A DNA stretch of 64,000 nt from Solirubrobacter phytolaccae (GCF_027587195.1 NZ_JAPDDP010000007.1:62001-126000), one strand, 5' to 3'; shown: positions 50,552 through 59,801, numbered from the stretch's first letter. Numbers and translations: made by a program. The notes: generated by a model from the sequence alone, not told the origin.

Positions 50552-51133
50552 CTAAGTCGACTGGAAGGCTTGGATCGCGAGCGTCGCGAAGCGCCGTGAG
50601 GCGGCGAGGCGGGCGTCCGTCGTGCCGGCGCGCAGGCCGCGGTGGGCGACCATCACCAGGACGAGGTCGTTCAGGGTGAAGTCGGACCGCAGCTCGCCGG
50701 TCGCCTGCGCGCGGCGCGCGAGCTCGGCGACGGCCTCCAGCGACGCGCGGCGGTCGGCGGCGAAGTCCATCGCGTCCGGGAAGGCGGACATGAACGCCGC
50801 CGGGAAGCCGCGGTCGCGGGCGTGCAGGTCGAACACCTTCTCGATCACGAGGCGGAAGCCGGCCCACGGGTCGGGGTCGGCGAGGCCTTCGTGGACGATC
50901 GCCTGGCAGGTGCGCGACTGGTCGAGGTAGACCGCGTGGGCGAGGTCCGTCTTGGTCGGGAAGCGGCGGTAGACGGTGGCGGGGCTGACGCCGGCCCGGC
51001 GCGCGATCTCGCGTATCGGCGCGTTGAGGCCGTCGGCGGCGAAGGCGGCGCGGGCCGCGTCGAGGATGCGCTCGCGGTTGTCCTGCGCGTCGGCGCGCAG
51101 GGTGTGAGGCAATTGCCCGGCCACGGCTCTCAC
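50552..51133 (-). CDS. TetR-family regulator
   Basis: About 193 residues. HTH at about 20-65 (NRERILDAARAAFAADGLN, then AGVSPATVYRRFPTKTDLA), followed by a helical ligand domain. GTG 51133 or 51124 are the first starts compatible with the divergent oxidoreductase gene at 51174; the upstream extension to 51310 is antisense to it. A 40-bp divergent region separates them, so control of the oxidoreductase is likely. Confidence 0.9.
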   Translation of the reverse strand: MRAVAGQLPHTLRADAQDNRERILDAARAAFAADGLNAPIREIARRAGVSPATVYRRFPTKTDLAHAVYLDQSRTCQAIVHEGLADPDPWAGFRLVIEKVFDLHARDRGFPAAFMSAFPDAMDFAADRRASLEAVAELARRAQATGELRSDFTLNDLVLVMVAHRGLRAGTTDARLAASRRFATLAIQAFQST

Positions 51134-51173
51134 TTTAGTTGCACGGGCGACGATCTGGGTCACCGTCGTCGGC

Positions 51174-52139
51174 ATGAAGGCGATTGCGATCCAGGCGTTC
51201 GGAGGCCCCGAGGGCCTCGCGGTCATCGAGGTGCCGGACCCGGTGCCGGGCGACGGGCAGGTGCTGATCGAGACCGAGGCGAGCGGCGTCGGCGGGGTCG
51301 ACCAGCTCATCCGCAGCGGTGTGCTCGGCGCCTACGGGTTCAAGCCCGGACACATCCTCGGGAGTGAGGTCGCGGGCACGGTGTCCGCCGTCGGCGACGG
51401 CGTGGATCCGGGCTGGTTCGGGCGGCGCGTGTGGGCGTTCGTCGGCCTGCAGGGCGGCTACGCGGAACGCGCGGTCGCGCCGGTGACCGCGACCGTGCCG
51501 CTCCCCGACGGCCGCTCGGCGGTCGACGCGGTGACGCTCGGCAGCTCCGGCGCGGTCGCGCACTTCGCGCTCCGCCACGCGCACTTCGCACCCGGCGAGT
51601 CGGTGCTCGTGCGTGGCGCGGCCGGGGGCCTCGGGACAATGGCGGTCCAGCTCGCGGCGCGCGGCGGTGCGAGCGCGATCGCGGTGACCACGTCGTTGGC
51701 CGAGCGCGGCGAGCGGTTGCGGGCACTGGGCGCGACCCACGTGCTGGACCGCGCCGGCGAGGCCGAGGACGCGCCAGAAGGCTTCGACGTGATCATCGAC
51801 ATCGTCGCCGGCCCGGACCTGCCGGCGTTCCTGGACAAGCTCAACCCGAACGGCCGGCTCGTGGCCATCGGCCTGATGGGCGGACCGCCGCCCGCCGACT
51901 TCGGCCTGCGCCTGTTCGCCGCCTTCCAGCAGTCGCGCTCGTTCGCGACCTTCAGCCTCGACACGGTCCCCGACGCCGACCGGTTCGCCGCCACCGCCGA
52001 CGTGCTCGCCGGCGACCTGGAGGCGGTCGTCCACGCGGTACTGCCGCTCGACCACGCCGTGCGGGCGCACGCGCTCCTGGACGCCGGCGGCGTGTTCGGA
52101 CGGCTCGCGCTGACGCCGCCGGGGCGCGATGGCGCTTAG
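51174..52139 (+). CDS. Quinone oxidoreductase-like MDR enzyme
   Basis: 321 residues with a GroES-like N-domain (GSEVAGTVSAVGDGV) and a Rossmann domain (VRGAAGGLGTMAVQLAARGG near residue 145). It lacks the zinc ligands of alcohol dehydrogenases, so it belongs to the NADPH quinone/enone reductase group. ATG 51174. Divergent from TetR; 9 bp before the DUF1810 gene on the same strand. Confidence 0.9.
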   Translation: MKAIAIQAFGGPEGLAVIEVPDPVPGDGQVLIETEASGVGGVDQLIRSGVLGAYGFKPGHILGSEVAGTVSAVGDGVDPGWFGRRVWAFVGLQGGYAERAVAPVTATVPLPDGRSAVDAVTLGSSGAVAHFALRHAHFAPGESVLVRGAAGGLGTMAVQLAARGGASAIAVTTSLAERGERLRALGATHVLDRAGEAEDAPEGFDVIIDIVAGPDLPAFLDKLNPNGRLVAIGLMGGPPPADFGLRLFAAFQQSRSFATFSLDTVPDADRFAATADVLAGDLEAVVHAVLPLDHAVRAHALLDAGGVFGRLALTPPGRDGA

Positions 52140-52148
52140 GATCAGCGG

Positions 52149-52574
52149 ATGGCCGACGCCGCTTCCCTCAGCCGGTTCGTCGACGCGCAGCGCGGCGTCT
52201 ACGACTCAGCGCTCGCTGAGCTGCGCGCCGGCCGCAAGACGTCGCACTGGATGTGGTTCGTGTTCCCGCAGATCGCCGGGCTCGGCCGCAGCGCGATGGC
52301 GCAGACGTACGCGATCGAGTCGCTGGACGAGGCGCGCGCGTACCTCGCGCACCCGGTGCTGGGTCCACGCCTCGTGGAATGCGCGACCGTCCTGCTCGGC
52401 CTCGATGGCGGTGACGCTGAAGCCGTCTTCGGCGGCATCGACGCCATCAAGCTCCGCTCCTCGATGACCTTGTTCGCGCATGCGGCACCGGACGAGCCGG
52501 TCTTCCGCGCTGTGCTGGACCAGTACTTCGCCGGTGCCGAGGACCCCGCGACGCTCGAGCGCCTGGAGCGATGA
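52149..52574 (+). CDS. DUF1810-family protein
   Basis: 141 residues that match DUF1810 throughout: a start of LSRFVDAQRGVYDSALAEL, the core HWMWFVFPQIAGLGRS, the YAIESLDEARAYLAHP segment and the C-terminal DAIKLRSSMTLFA. It is a small cytoplasmic helical protein widespread in bacteria, with no established reaction. Its stop overlaps the FAD dehydrogenase start by 4 bp, so the two are coupled. Confidence 0.93.
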   Translation: MADAASLSRFVDAQRGVYDSALAELRAGRKTSHWMWFVFPQIAGLGRSAMAQTYAIESLDEARAYLAHPVLGPRLVECATVLLGLDGGDAEAVFGGIDAIKLRSSMTLFAHAAPDEPVFRAVLDQYFAGAEDPATLERLER

Positions 52575-54232
52575 GCGACGCGGACGTCATCGTCGTCGGC
52601 GGCGGGCTCGCTGGGCTCGTCGCCACCGCCGAGCTGGCCGACGCGGGCCGGCGTGTGCTCCTGCTCGATCAGGAGCCCGAGGCGTCGCTGGGCGGGCAGG
52701 CGTTCTGGTCGTTCGGCGGCCTGTTCCTGGTCAACAGCCCGGAGCAGCGGCGGGTGCGGATCAAGGACTCGCACGAGCTCGCGTGGCAGGACTGGCTCGG
52801 CACGGCCGGGTTCGATCGCGACGAGGACCTCTGGCCGCGCCGCTGGGCCGAGGCCTACGTCGCGTTCGCGGCGGGCGAGAAGCGCGCGTGGCTCGCGCAG
52901 CAGGGCATCAAGCTGATCCCGAACGTCGGCTGGGCCGAGCGCGGCGGGTACGGGGCGATCGGGCACGGGAACTCCGTGCCGCGCTTCCACGTCACGTGGG
53001 GCACCGGGCCGGGCGTGGTCGAGCCGTTCATCCGGCGCGTGCGGGCCGCGGCGGCCACCGGCCGGGTGCAGCTGCGGTTCCGGCACCGCGTCGACGGGCT
53101 CACGCTCACCGACGGCGCCGTCGACGGCGTGCGCGGCGCCGTGCTCGCGCCGGACCCCTGCGCGCGCGGCGTGTCGTCCAACCGCGAAGTGACTACAGAG
53201 TTCGAGCTGCGCGCGTCCGCGGTCGTGATCGCGAGCGGCGGCATCGGCGGCAACCATGAGCTCGTGCGCCGCAACTGGCCCACGCGGCTCGGCACCCCGC
53301 CCAAGCACATGGTCAGCGGCGTGCCCGAGCACGTCGACGGCCGCGGCATCGAGCTCGCGCAGGCCGCCGGCGGCGAGGTGATCAACCCGGACCGCATGTG
53401 GCACTACACGGAGGGCATCCAGAACTGGGCGCCGATCTGGCCGATGCACGGCATCCGGATCCTGCCCGGCCCTTCCTCACTGTGGCTCGACGCGACCGGC
53501 CAGCGCCTGCCCGTCCCACTGTTCCCGGGCTTCGACACGCTCGGGACGCTCGCGCACATCATGGGCACCGGCCACGACCACACGTGGTTCGTGCTCACGC
53601 AGAAGATCATCGAGAAGGAGTTCGCGCTCTCGGGCTCCGAGCAGAACCCCGACATCACCGGCAAGTCGATCCGCGAGCTGCTCAAGACGCGCGTCGCGTC
53701 GGGCGCGCCCGGGCCGGTGGAAGCCTTCAAACAACACGGCGCGGACTTCGTGGTGGAGACGGACCTGCGCCGCCTCGTCGAGGGCATGAACCGGCTCACG
53801 GACACGCCGCACCTGGACTTCGAGCAGGTCGAGCGCGAGGTCGTCGCGCGCGATCGCGAGATGGACAACCCGTTCACCAAGGACCTGCAGGTCACCGCCA
53901 TCCACGGCGCGCGCCGCTACCTCTCCGACCGCATCACGCGGGTCGCCGCGCCGCACAAGCTGCTGGACCCGGCGGCGGGCCCGCTGATCGCCGTCAAGCT
54001 GCACATCCTCACCCGCAAGTCGCTCGGCGGGCTGCACACCGACCTCGAGGCGCGCGTGCTGCGCGCGGACGGCGAGCCGCTGCCCGGCCTGTACGCCGTC
54101 GGCGAGGCGGCCGGCTTCGGTGGCGGTGGGATGCACGGCTACCGCTCGCTCGAGGGGACGTTCCTCGGCGGCTGCCTGTTCAGCGGGCGCACGGCCGGGC
54201 GCGCGCTCGCGGCTACGTTGCGCGGCGCTTGA
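52571..54232 (+). CDS. FAD-binding dehydrogenase (fumarate reductase/KSTD-like)
   Basis: 553 residues. The FAD motif VVGGGLAGLVATAELADAG opens the protein, followed by SFGGLFLVNSPEQ and, near the C-terminus, GLYAVGEAAGFGGGGMHG then RSLEGTFLGGCLFSGRTAGR. This is the architecture of flavoprotein dehydrogenases related to 3-ketosteroid dehydrogenase and fumarate reductase. The substrate is unknown. ATG overlaps the DUF1810 stop; the 3' end overlaps the convergent acyl-CoA dehydrogenase gene by 20 bp. Confidence 0.93.
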   Translation: MSDADVIVVGGGLAGLVATAELADAGRRVLLLDQEPEASLGGQAFWSFGGLFLVNSPEQRRVRIKDSHELAWQDWLGTAGFDRDEDLWPRRWAEAYVAFAAGEKRAWLAQQGIKLIPNVGWAERGGYGAIGHGNSVPRFHVTWGTGPGVVEPFIRRVRAAAATGRVQLRFRHRVDGLTLTDGAVDGVRGAVLAPDPCARGVSSNREVTTEFELRASAVVIASGGIGGNHELVRRNWPTRLGTPPKHMVSGVPEHVDGRGIELAQAAGGEVINPDRMWHYTEGIQNWAPIWPMHGIRILPGPSSLWLDATGQRLPVPLFPGFDTLGTLAHIMGTGHDHTWFVLTQKIIEKEFALSGSEQNPDITGKSIRELLKTRVASGAPGPVEAFKQHGADFVVETDLRRLVEGMNRLTDTPHLDFEQVEREVVARDREMDNPFTKDLQVTAIHGARRYLSDRITRVAAPHKLLDPAAGPLIAVKLHILTRKSLGGLHTDLEARVLRADGEPLPGLYAVGEAAGFGGGGMHGYRSLEGTFLGGCLFSGRTAGRALAATLRGA

Positions 54233-55364
54233 TCACGGTCTTGCCGACGGCGATCAGCAGCGCGTCGTTGGCGCCCTCGCCGATCTGCGTCTGCGGCGCG
54301 TCGCGGCGCAGGCGCGTGAGCTCCTTGTCGCCCGTGTAGGAGCGGCTGGCGGCGAGCCGGGAGGCCTGCTCGACCGCCCACACCGCGCTCTCGGACGCCA
54401 TCGTCTTCGCGGCCGTCGCGCGTTCGGCCGCATCACTGGCGCCCGCGTCGACCGCCTCCGCCGCCGCGCGGATCGTCGCCTCGATCACCAGCTGGCGACT
54501 GCGCAGCTCGCCGATCCGCAGCTGCGTGTGGCTGTGGTCGCCGAGCATCCCGGGCCCGATCGGCCGCTCGGTCGCCTCGTCGAGCGCGCACTCCAGCGCG
54601 CGGTCGATGATCCCCAGCCCGCGGCACGCGACGTTCACCCGTCCGACCGCGAGCACGTCGACCATCTGCCGCGCGCCCTGCCCCACGCCGGCCTTGCCGC
54701 CGAGGATCTCCGCGCCGGGCGCGTGGTGGCCGTCGAACGTCCACGTGGCCGACTCCACCCCGCGGTAGCCGAGCTTGTCCAGCGGCCCGGTCGTCCACGT
54801 CGCGCTGCCACGGCCCTCGGCGGGCAGCAGGAGGCACGACGGCCGCGACTGGCCCTTGACCGTGGCGAGGACGGCCGCGAGCGGGAACGAGAACCCGCCG
54901 GCGATCCAGCGCTTGCGGCCCGTGATCACGAAACCCGCGTCCACCGGCTCGACCACGGTCTCCAACCGCCGCAGGTCGCTGCCCGCACCCGGCTCGGTGA
55001 TCGAGAACGAGGACCAGATCGCGCCCGTCGCGATCCCCGGCAGCCAGCGCTCCTTCTGCGCGTCGGTGCCGTAGCGGACGAGCAGCTGGGTGGCGAGCGC
55101 CGTGGTGTTGACGGCGCCGGTGATCGAGATCCAGCCCTGGGCGAGCGTGCGCCAGACGTCGACCATCGCGCTCACGGGCAGCTCACGCCCGCCGTAGGCC
55201 GCCGGGACGAGCGCGCCGGGCACGCCGAGCCGGCCCAGCTCGTCAAGGACGCCCTGCGGCAGCACGTCGTCCCGATCCCACTGCTCGACGTTCGGCAGGA
55301 CGGTGTCGTCCACGAGCCGCCGCACCGCGTCGGCCATGGCCTGGTTCTCGAACATCTCAGGCAT
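54213..55364 (-). CDS. Acyl-CoA dehydrogenase
   Basis: 383 residues with the helical N-domain, the FAD/substrate motif (SSFSITEPGAGSDLRRLET), the second signature region (RRDAPQTQIGEGANDALLI) and its catalytic-region Glu. These enzymes oxidise the alpha-beta bond of acyl-CoAs in fatty-acid or amino-acid breakdown. ATG 55364 (MPEMFENQAM) is divergent from an aldehyde dehydrogenase 42 bp away; together they suggest a catabolic module. The upstream extension of the frame is antisense. Confidence 0.92.
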   Translation of the reverse strand: MPEMFENQAMADAVRRLVDDTVLPNVEQWDRDDVLPQGVLDELGRLGVPGALVPAAYGGRELPVSAMVDVWRTLAQGWISITGAVNTTALATQLLVRYGTDAQKERWLPGIATGAIWSSFSITEPGAGSDLRRLETVVEPVDAGFVITGRKRWIAGGFSFPLAAVLATVKGQSRPSCLLLPAEGRGSATWTTGPLDKLGYRGVESATWTFDGHHAPGAEILGGKAGVGQGARQMVDVLAVGRVNVACRGLGIIDRALECALDEATERPIGPGMLGDHSHTQLRIGELRSRQLVIEATIRAAAEAVDAGASDAAERATAAKTMASESAVWAVEQASRLAASRSYTGDKELTRLRRDAPQTQIGEGANDALLIAVGKTVIKRRAT

Positions 55365-55406
55365 GATGGGTAGAGAGGATCGCTGAAAGCACAACCCGAG
55401 GAGACC

Positions 55407-56780
55407 ATGAGCGCCACTACCTACGCGGTCGTCAACCCCGCCACGGGCGAGACGGTCAAGACCTACGAGACGATCAGCGACGACGCCCTGAAGGACGCGA
55501 TCGGGCGCGCGCACGACGCGCACGAGGGTTGGGGCCGCGGGACGAGCGTCGAGGAGCGCGCGAAGATCATCGCCCGCGTCGCCGAGCTGCACAACGAGCG
55601 CCAGGACGAGCTCGCCGAGATCATCGTCCGTGAGATGGGCAAGCCGATCGAGCAGGCGCGCGGCGAGGTCGAGTTCAGCGCCGCGATCTACCAGTACTAC
55701 GCCGACAACGGGCCCAAGCTGCTCGCCGACGAGCCGATCGAGCTGCTCGAGGGCGACGGCTCGGCGTTCATCCGCCGCTCGTCCGTCGGCCTGCTGCTCG
55801 GGATCATGCCATGGAATTACCCCTACTACCAGGTGGCCCGCTTCGCCGGCCCGAACCTGGTGACCGGCAACACGATCCTGCTCAAGCACGCGCCGCAGTG
55901 CCCCGAGTCGGCCGCCGTGATGGAGGAGATCTTCCACGCCGCGGGCGTGCCCAAGGACGCCTACATCAACGTCTACGCGACCAACGAGCAGATCGAGTGG
56001 GTGATCGGCGATCGGCGCGTGCAGGGCGTCTCGCTCACCGGCTCCGGTCGCGCGGGCGCCGCGGTGGCGGAGATCGCCGGCCGCAACCTGAAGAAGGTCG
56101 TGCTAGAGCTCGGCGGCTCCGACCCGTTCATCGTGCTCAAGGCCGACGACCTCGACGCGGTCGTCGAGCAGGCGGTCGGCGGGCGGCTGGAGAACAGCGG
56201 CCAGGCCTGCAACGCCGCCAAGCGCTTCATCGTGCTCGAGGACCTCTACGACGGGTTCGTCGAGAAGTTCACGGCCGCGCTGACGGGCGTTCAGCCCGGC
56301 GACCCGACCTCGAAGGACACCACGGTCGGCCCGCTGTCCTCGACGGCCGCCGCGGACCGGCTGGAGTCGCAGGTCAAGGAGGCGCTCGACAACGGCGCCG
56401 AGCTGGCCGCGGGCGGCGGTCGCGACGGCAACTTCTTCAAGACCGCCGTGCTGACCGGCATCACCAAGGACAACCCGGCCTACACCGAGGAGTTCTTCGG
56501 GCCGGTCGCGCAGGTCTACAAGGTCGGCTCGGAGGCCGAGGCGATCGCCCTGGCCAACGACACGCCGTACGGCCTCGGCTCGTACGTGTTCACCACCGAC
56601 GACGAGCAGGCGCTGCGCGTCGCCGACCAGATCGAGGCCGGCATGGTCTTCATCAACGCGGTCGGCGCCGAGGGCGTCGAGCTGCCGTTCGGTGGCGTGA
56701 AGGCGTCCGGCTTCGGTCGTGAGCTCGGTCGCTTCGGCGCGGACGAGTTCGTCAACAAGAAGATGATCCGCGTCGGCTAG
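55407..56780 (+). CDS. Aldehyde dehydrogenase (succinate-semialdehyde type) 1
   Basis: 457 residues of the ALDH superfamily: the cofactor loop GIMPWNYPYYQVARF, catalytic Glu234 (LELGGSDPF) and Cys268 (NSGQACNAAKRF), and the closing motif ELPFGGVKASGFGREL. The sequence resembles SSADH/GabD enzymes, which oxidise succinic semialdehyde; related aldehydes are possible. A GAGGAG site precedes ATG. It is followed 60 bp later by a second, related ALDH, a tandem pair. Confidence 0.93.
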   Translation: MSATTYAVVNPATGETVKTYETISDDALKDAIGRAHDAHEGWGRGTSVEERAKIIARVAELHNERQDELAEIIVREMGKPIEQARGEVEFSAAIYQYYADNGPKLLADEPIELLEGDGSAFIRRSSVGLLLGIMPWNYPYYQVARFAGPNLVTGNTILLKHAPQCPESAAVMEEIFHAAGVPKDAYINVYATNEQIEWVIGDRRVQGVSLTGSGRAGAAVAEIAGRNLKKVVLELGGSDPFIVLKADDLDAVVEQAVGGRLENSGQACNAAKRFIVLEDLYDGFVEKFTAALTGVQPGDPTSKDTTVGPLSSTAAADRLESQVKEALDNGAELAAGGGRDGNFFKTAVLTGITKDNPAYTEEFFGPVAQVYKVGSEAEAIALANDTPYGLGSYVFTTDDEQALRVADQIEAGMVFINAVGAEGVELPFGGVKASGFGRELGRFGADEFVNKKMIRVG

Positions 56781-56800
56781 ATCCGGACCGTCGCGTTCTA

Positions 56801-56841
56801 TAGGCTCCTTCGGCAAACGTTTGCCGCGCTGGAGGAGCCTA
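56801..56841 (+). promoter_or_regulatory. Nested palindrome and SD-covering hairpin before ALDH 2
   Basis: TAGGCTCCT (56801-56809) is the perfect complement of AGGAGCCTA (56833-56841), which contains the GGAGGAG ribosome site and touches the ATG at 56841. Between them lies CGGCAAACGTTTGCCG (56811-56826), a perfect 16-bp palindrome with an AACGTT core typical of LacI-family operators. The RNA could fold to hide the ribosome site. Confidence 0.7.
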
Positions 56842-58235
56842 TGAGCGTCGAGTGGTCCACCGTCACCGTCGTCGATCCCGCGACCGGGGAGGAGCTGGCC
56901 GCCTACCCCGAGCACGGGCCGGCGGAGATCGAGGCCGCGCTGGCCGCTGCCGACGCGGCGTTCCGCGCGTGGCGGTCACGGCCCGTGGCCGAGCGCGCGC
57001 AGCTGCTCGACGCGGTCGCGCGCGTGCTGCGCGAGCGCGCCGACAACCTCGCGCGGCGGATCACGGCGGAGATGGGCAAGCCGCTGGCGGAGGCGCGGTT
57101 CGAGGTGGAGAAGTGCGCGTCGGCGTGCGCGTACTTCGCGGAGGCCGGCCCGGCCGCCCTCGCCGACGAGACGATCGACGCCGGCCCGGGCCGCTCGATC
57201 GTCACCTACGAGCCGCTCGGCGTGATCTTCGCCGTGATGCCCTGGAACTTCCCGCTCTGGCAGGTCATCCGCTTCGCCGGCCCGGCGATCCTCGCGGGCA
57301 ACACGGCGCTGCTCAAGCACGCGCCCAACGTGTCCGGCACGGCGCTCGCGCTCGAGGACGTGTTCCGTGCTGCCGGTGCGCCCGCGGGCGTGCTCACGAG
57401 CCTGATCGTCGCGCCGCCCAACGTGCCGCGGGTGTCCGCGGACCTGATCGCCGACCCGCGCGTGGCGGCCGTGACGCTGACCGGCTCCGACCGCGCGGGC
57501 GCCTTCGTCGCGGCCGAGGCCGGTCGCGCGCTCAAGAAGAGCGTGCTCGAGCTCGGCGGCTCGGACCCGTTCGTCGTGCTCGCCGACGCCGACCTCGACG
57601 TCGCGGTCCACAACGCCGTCAAGGGCCGGCTGATGTGCGCGGGCCAGACCTGCATCGCGCCCAAGCGCTTCCTGGTCGACGCGACGATCGTCCGCGAGTT
57701 CGAGTGCCGGATGGTCGACGCGCTCGAGATGGTGCGCGTCGGCGACCCGCGCGAGGAGGGGACGCAGCTCGGCCCGCTCGCGCGCCTGGACATCCTCGAG
57801 ACGCTCGAGCGCCAGGTCGCCGAGACCGTCGAGCAGGGCGCCGTGCTCAGGACCGGCGGCCGCCGGCTGGATCGGCCCGGCTACTACTTCCCGCCGACCG
57901 TCCTCACCGGCGTCCGGCCCGGGATGACCGCGTTCACGGACGAGACCTTCGGCCCGGTCGTGGCGATCACCCCGTTCGCGGACGAGGACGAGGCGGTCGC
58001 GCTCGCCAACGACACCCGCTACGGCCTCGGCGCGACCGTGTGGAGCACGGACACCGAGCGTGCGCACGCGGTCGCGCGCCGGATCGAGTCCGGCGCGGTC
58101 TCCGTCAACACGCTGGTCGCGTCCGACCCGCGGCTCCCGTTCGGCGGCATCAAGCGCTCGGGCTACGGCCGCGAGCTCGCCGCGGTCGGCGCGCGCGAGT
58201 TCACGAACATCCGCACCTACAAGCTCGCGGACTAG
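56841..58235 (+). CDS. Aldehyde dehydrogenase (succinate-semialdehyde type) 2
   Basis: 464 residues with a complete ALDH active site: FAVMPWNFPLWQVIRF, Glu237 (LELGGSDPF), Cys271 (MCAGQTCIAPKRF) and LPFGGIKRSGYGREL. It is related to but clearly distinct from the upstream copy, so it arose by an older duplication or separate acquisition. It starts at ATG 56841, with its ribosome site inside a hairpin, and has a LacI-type operator candidate of its own. The 3' end overlaps the TetR gene by 4 bp. Confidence 0.93.
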   Translation: MSVEWSTVTVVDPATGEELAAYPEHGPAEIEAALAAADAAFRAWRSRPVAERAQLLDAVARVLRERADNLARRITAEMGKPLAEARFEVEKCASACAYFAEAGPAALADETIDAGPGRSIVTYEPLGVIFAVMPWNFPLWQVIRFAGPAILAGNTALLKHAPNVSGTALALEDVFRAAGAPAGVLTSLIVAPPNVPRVSADLIADPRVAAVTLTGSDRAGAFVAAEAGRALKKSVLELGGSDPFVVLADADLDVAVHNAVKGRLMCAGQTCIAPKRFLVDATIVREFECRMVDALEMVRVGDPREEGTQLGPLARLDILETLERQVAETVEQGAVLRTGGRRLDRPGYYFPPTVLTGVRPGMTAFTDETFGPVVAITPFADEDEAVALANDTRYGLGATVWSTDTERAHAVARRIESGAVSVNTLVASDPRLPFGGIKRSGYGRELAAVGAREFTNIRTYKLAD

Positions 58236-58804
58236 CTGGGGCTCAGTCCCGCCACGGTCAGCCGGAAGAGCCGGTCCGCCTCGCGGGCCGGATCGGCGTG
58301 CTGCTCCGTGGCGAGGACGATGCCGACCAGCAGCGTCACGAGGTCGGCGAACGTGACGTCGCCCGCAACCGCGCCGTCCTCGATGGCGCGGCGCAGCAGC
58401 GGGGTGCCCGCGGTCTCCAGCGCCGTCGCGCACGAGTCCGAGTTCTCGTACAGGTCGTCCGGCGGCGCGCCCTCGTAGGCCAGCGCCGCCGCCAGCCCGC
58501 GGGAGCGTGCGGAGGAGGCGATGACCTCGCCGAGCCAGTCCAGCAGCGCGGCGCGGCTGGACTCGGCCTCGCCGGCCAGCACCTCGGCGCGGGCGCACAG
58601 CACCTCGATCCGCTCCTTGGCGACCGCGTCGAGGAGCGCGCGGCGCGTCGGGAAGTGGCGGCGCACGGTGGCCGACCCGACCCCGGCGACGCGGGCGATC
58701 TGCTCGAGCGAGGCGCCGGCGCCGTGCACGGCGACCTCCTCCTCGGCGACGGTGAGGATGCGGGCGTAGTTCCGCCGGGCGTCGGCGCGTTGCGGTGCGG
58801 TCAT
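58232..58804 (-). CDS. TetR-family regulator
   Basis: 190 residues with an N-terminal HTH (RILTVAEEEVAVHGAGASLE, then VGSATVRRHFPTRRALLDAV) and a helical ligand domain. ATG 58804 is divergent from the NmrA-type gene, with two GGCGGRCCCCGCC operators between. It probably represses itself and that gene. Confidence 0.92.
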   Translation of the reverse strand: MTAPQRADARRNYARILTVAEEEVAVHGAGASLEQIARVAGVGSATVRRHFPTRRALLDAVAKERIEVLCARAEVLAGEAESSRAALLDWLGEVIASSARSRGLAAALAYEGAPPDDLYENSDSCATALETAGTPLLRRAIEDGAVAGDVTFADLVTLLVGIVLATEQHADPAREADRLFRLTVAGLSPS

Positions 58805-58811
58805 GGCTAAG

Positions 58812-58863
58812 TGGCGGACCCCGCCATATAGTACCGTCGAGAAAACGGCGGGCCCCGCCGTTT
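58812..58863. promoter_or_regulatory. Twin TetR operators with overlapping promoters
   Basis: TGGCGGACCCCGCCA (58812-58826) and an extended copy at 58843-58863 with core GGCGGGCCCCGCC share 12 of 13 core bases. Their centres are 34 bp apart. Between them TATAGT (58827-58832, plus) and TACTAT (58833-58828, minus) are overlapping -10 elements for the two divergent genes. Confidence 0.75.
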
Positions 58864-58892
58864 ATCTCCGACTCGACGCTCAAGGAGCTCCA

Positions 58893-59801
58893 ATGTCCAC
58901 GTCATCCGCACCCGTGCTGGTCACCGGCGCCACCGGCCGGCAGGGCGGCGCCACCGCCCGCGCGCTGCTCGCCGCGGGCGTTCCGGTTCGCGCCCTGGTC
59001 CGGGACCCCGACCGCGCCCGCGCCGTCGAGGCGCTCGGCGCCGAGCTGGTGGTCGGCGACTTCGACGACCGCGACTCGCTCACCCGCGCCGCGACCGGAA
59101 CTCGTGCCGTCTTCTCGGTGCAGATGCCACGGTTCACCGGCGACGGATTCGACTACGACGGCGAGGTCCGGCAGGCCGTCAACCTGATGGAGACCGCCGA
59201 GGCGGCCGGCGTGCCGCAGTTCGTGCAGACTTCGGCGTCGGGCGTCGGCCGGCAGACCGAGCATCCCGACTGGCAGGACGGTCGCTGGCCGCTGATCGAG
59301 GCGTCGCTGGGCGCCAAGCAGGCGATCGAAGAGCGGCTGCGCGCGACCGGCTTCCGGCACTGGACGCTGCTCAAGCCGAGCTTCTTCATGGAGAACCTCG
59401 ATCCGGGGATGGCGTTCCTGTTCCCGCGTGGCGTCGAGGGCGGGCTGGTCAGCCTGCTCAAGCCGGCGACGATGATGTCGCTGGTCGCCGCGCACGACGT
59501 CGGCGTCGCGGCCGCGGCGGCGATCGCGGAGCCGGAGCGCTTCGACCGGCTCGAGCTCGAGCTCGCGAGCGACTACCGGTCGATGACCGAGATCGCCGCG
59601 GTGCTCTCCGAGGTGCTGGAGGCGCCGCTCTCCGCGCCGGACATGAGCACCGAGGAGGCGCTCGCGGCCGGGATGCCGCTGATGGGCACCGGCCACGACT
59701 TCCTCAACGCCGGCCAGCCCGCCCGGCCGGAGTTCGCTCGCGAGCTGGGGATTCCGCTGACGCGCCTGGAGGACTGGGCGCGGGAGCACCTTCGGCCATA
59801 G
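58893..59801 (+). CDS. NmrA-family NAD(P)-binding protein
   Basis: About 302 residues with the Rossmann motif VTGATGRQGGATARALLAAG, then ALVRDPDRARA, typical of NmrA/isoflavone-reductase-like atypical short-chain dehydrogenases. These act as redox-sensing regulators or reductases. ATG 58893 has AAGGAG seven bases upstream. Divergent from TetR with shared twin operators. Confidence 0.92.
   Translation: MSTSSAPVLVTGATGRQGGATARALLAAGVPVRALVRDPDRARAVEALGAELVVGDFDDRDSLTRAATGTRAVFSVQMPRFTGDGFDYDGEVRQAVNLMETAEAAGVPQFVQTSASGVGRQTEHPDWQDGRWPLIEASLGAKQAIEERLRATGFRHWTLLKPSFFMENLDPGMAFLFPRGVEGGLVSLLKPATMMSLVAAHDVGVAAAAAIAEPERFDRLELELASDYRSMTEIAAVLSEVLEAPLSAPDMSTEEALAAGMPLMGTGHDFLNAGQPARPEFARELGIPLTRLEDWAREHLRP

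Noticed and set aside
50271-50555. 94-codon plus-strand ORF between the RTX-like and TetR genes
   Set aside because: No ribosome site and no protein-like composition.
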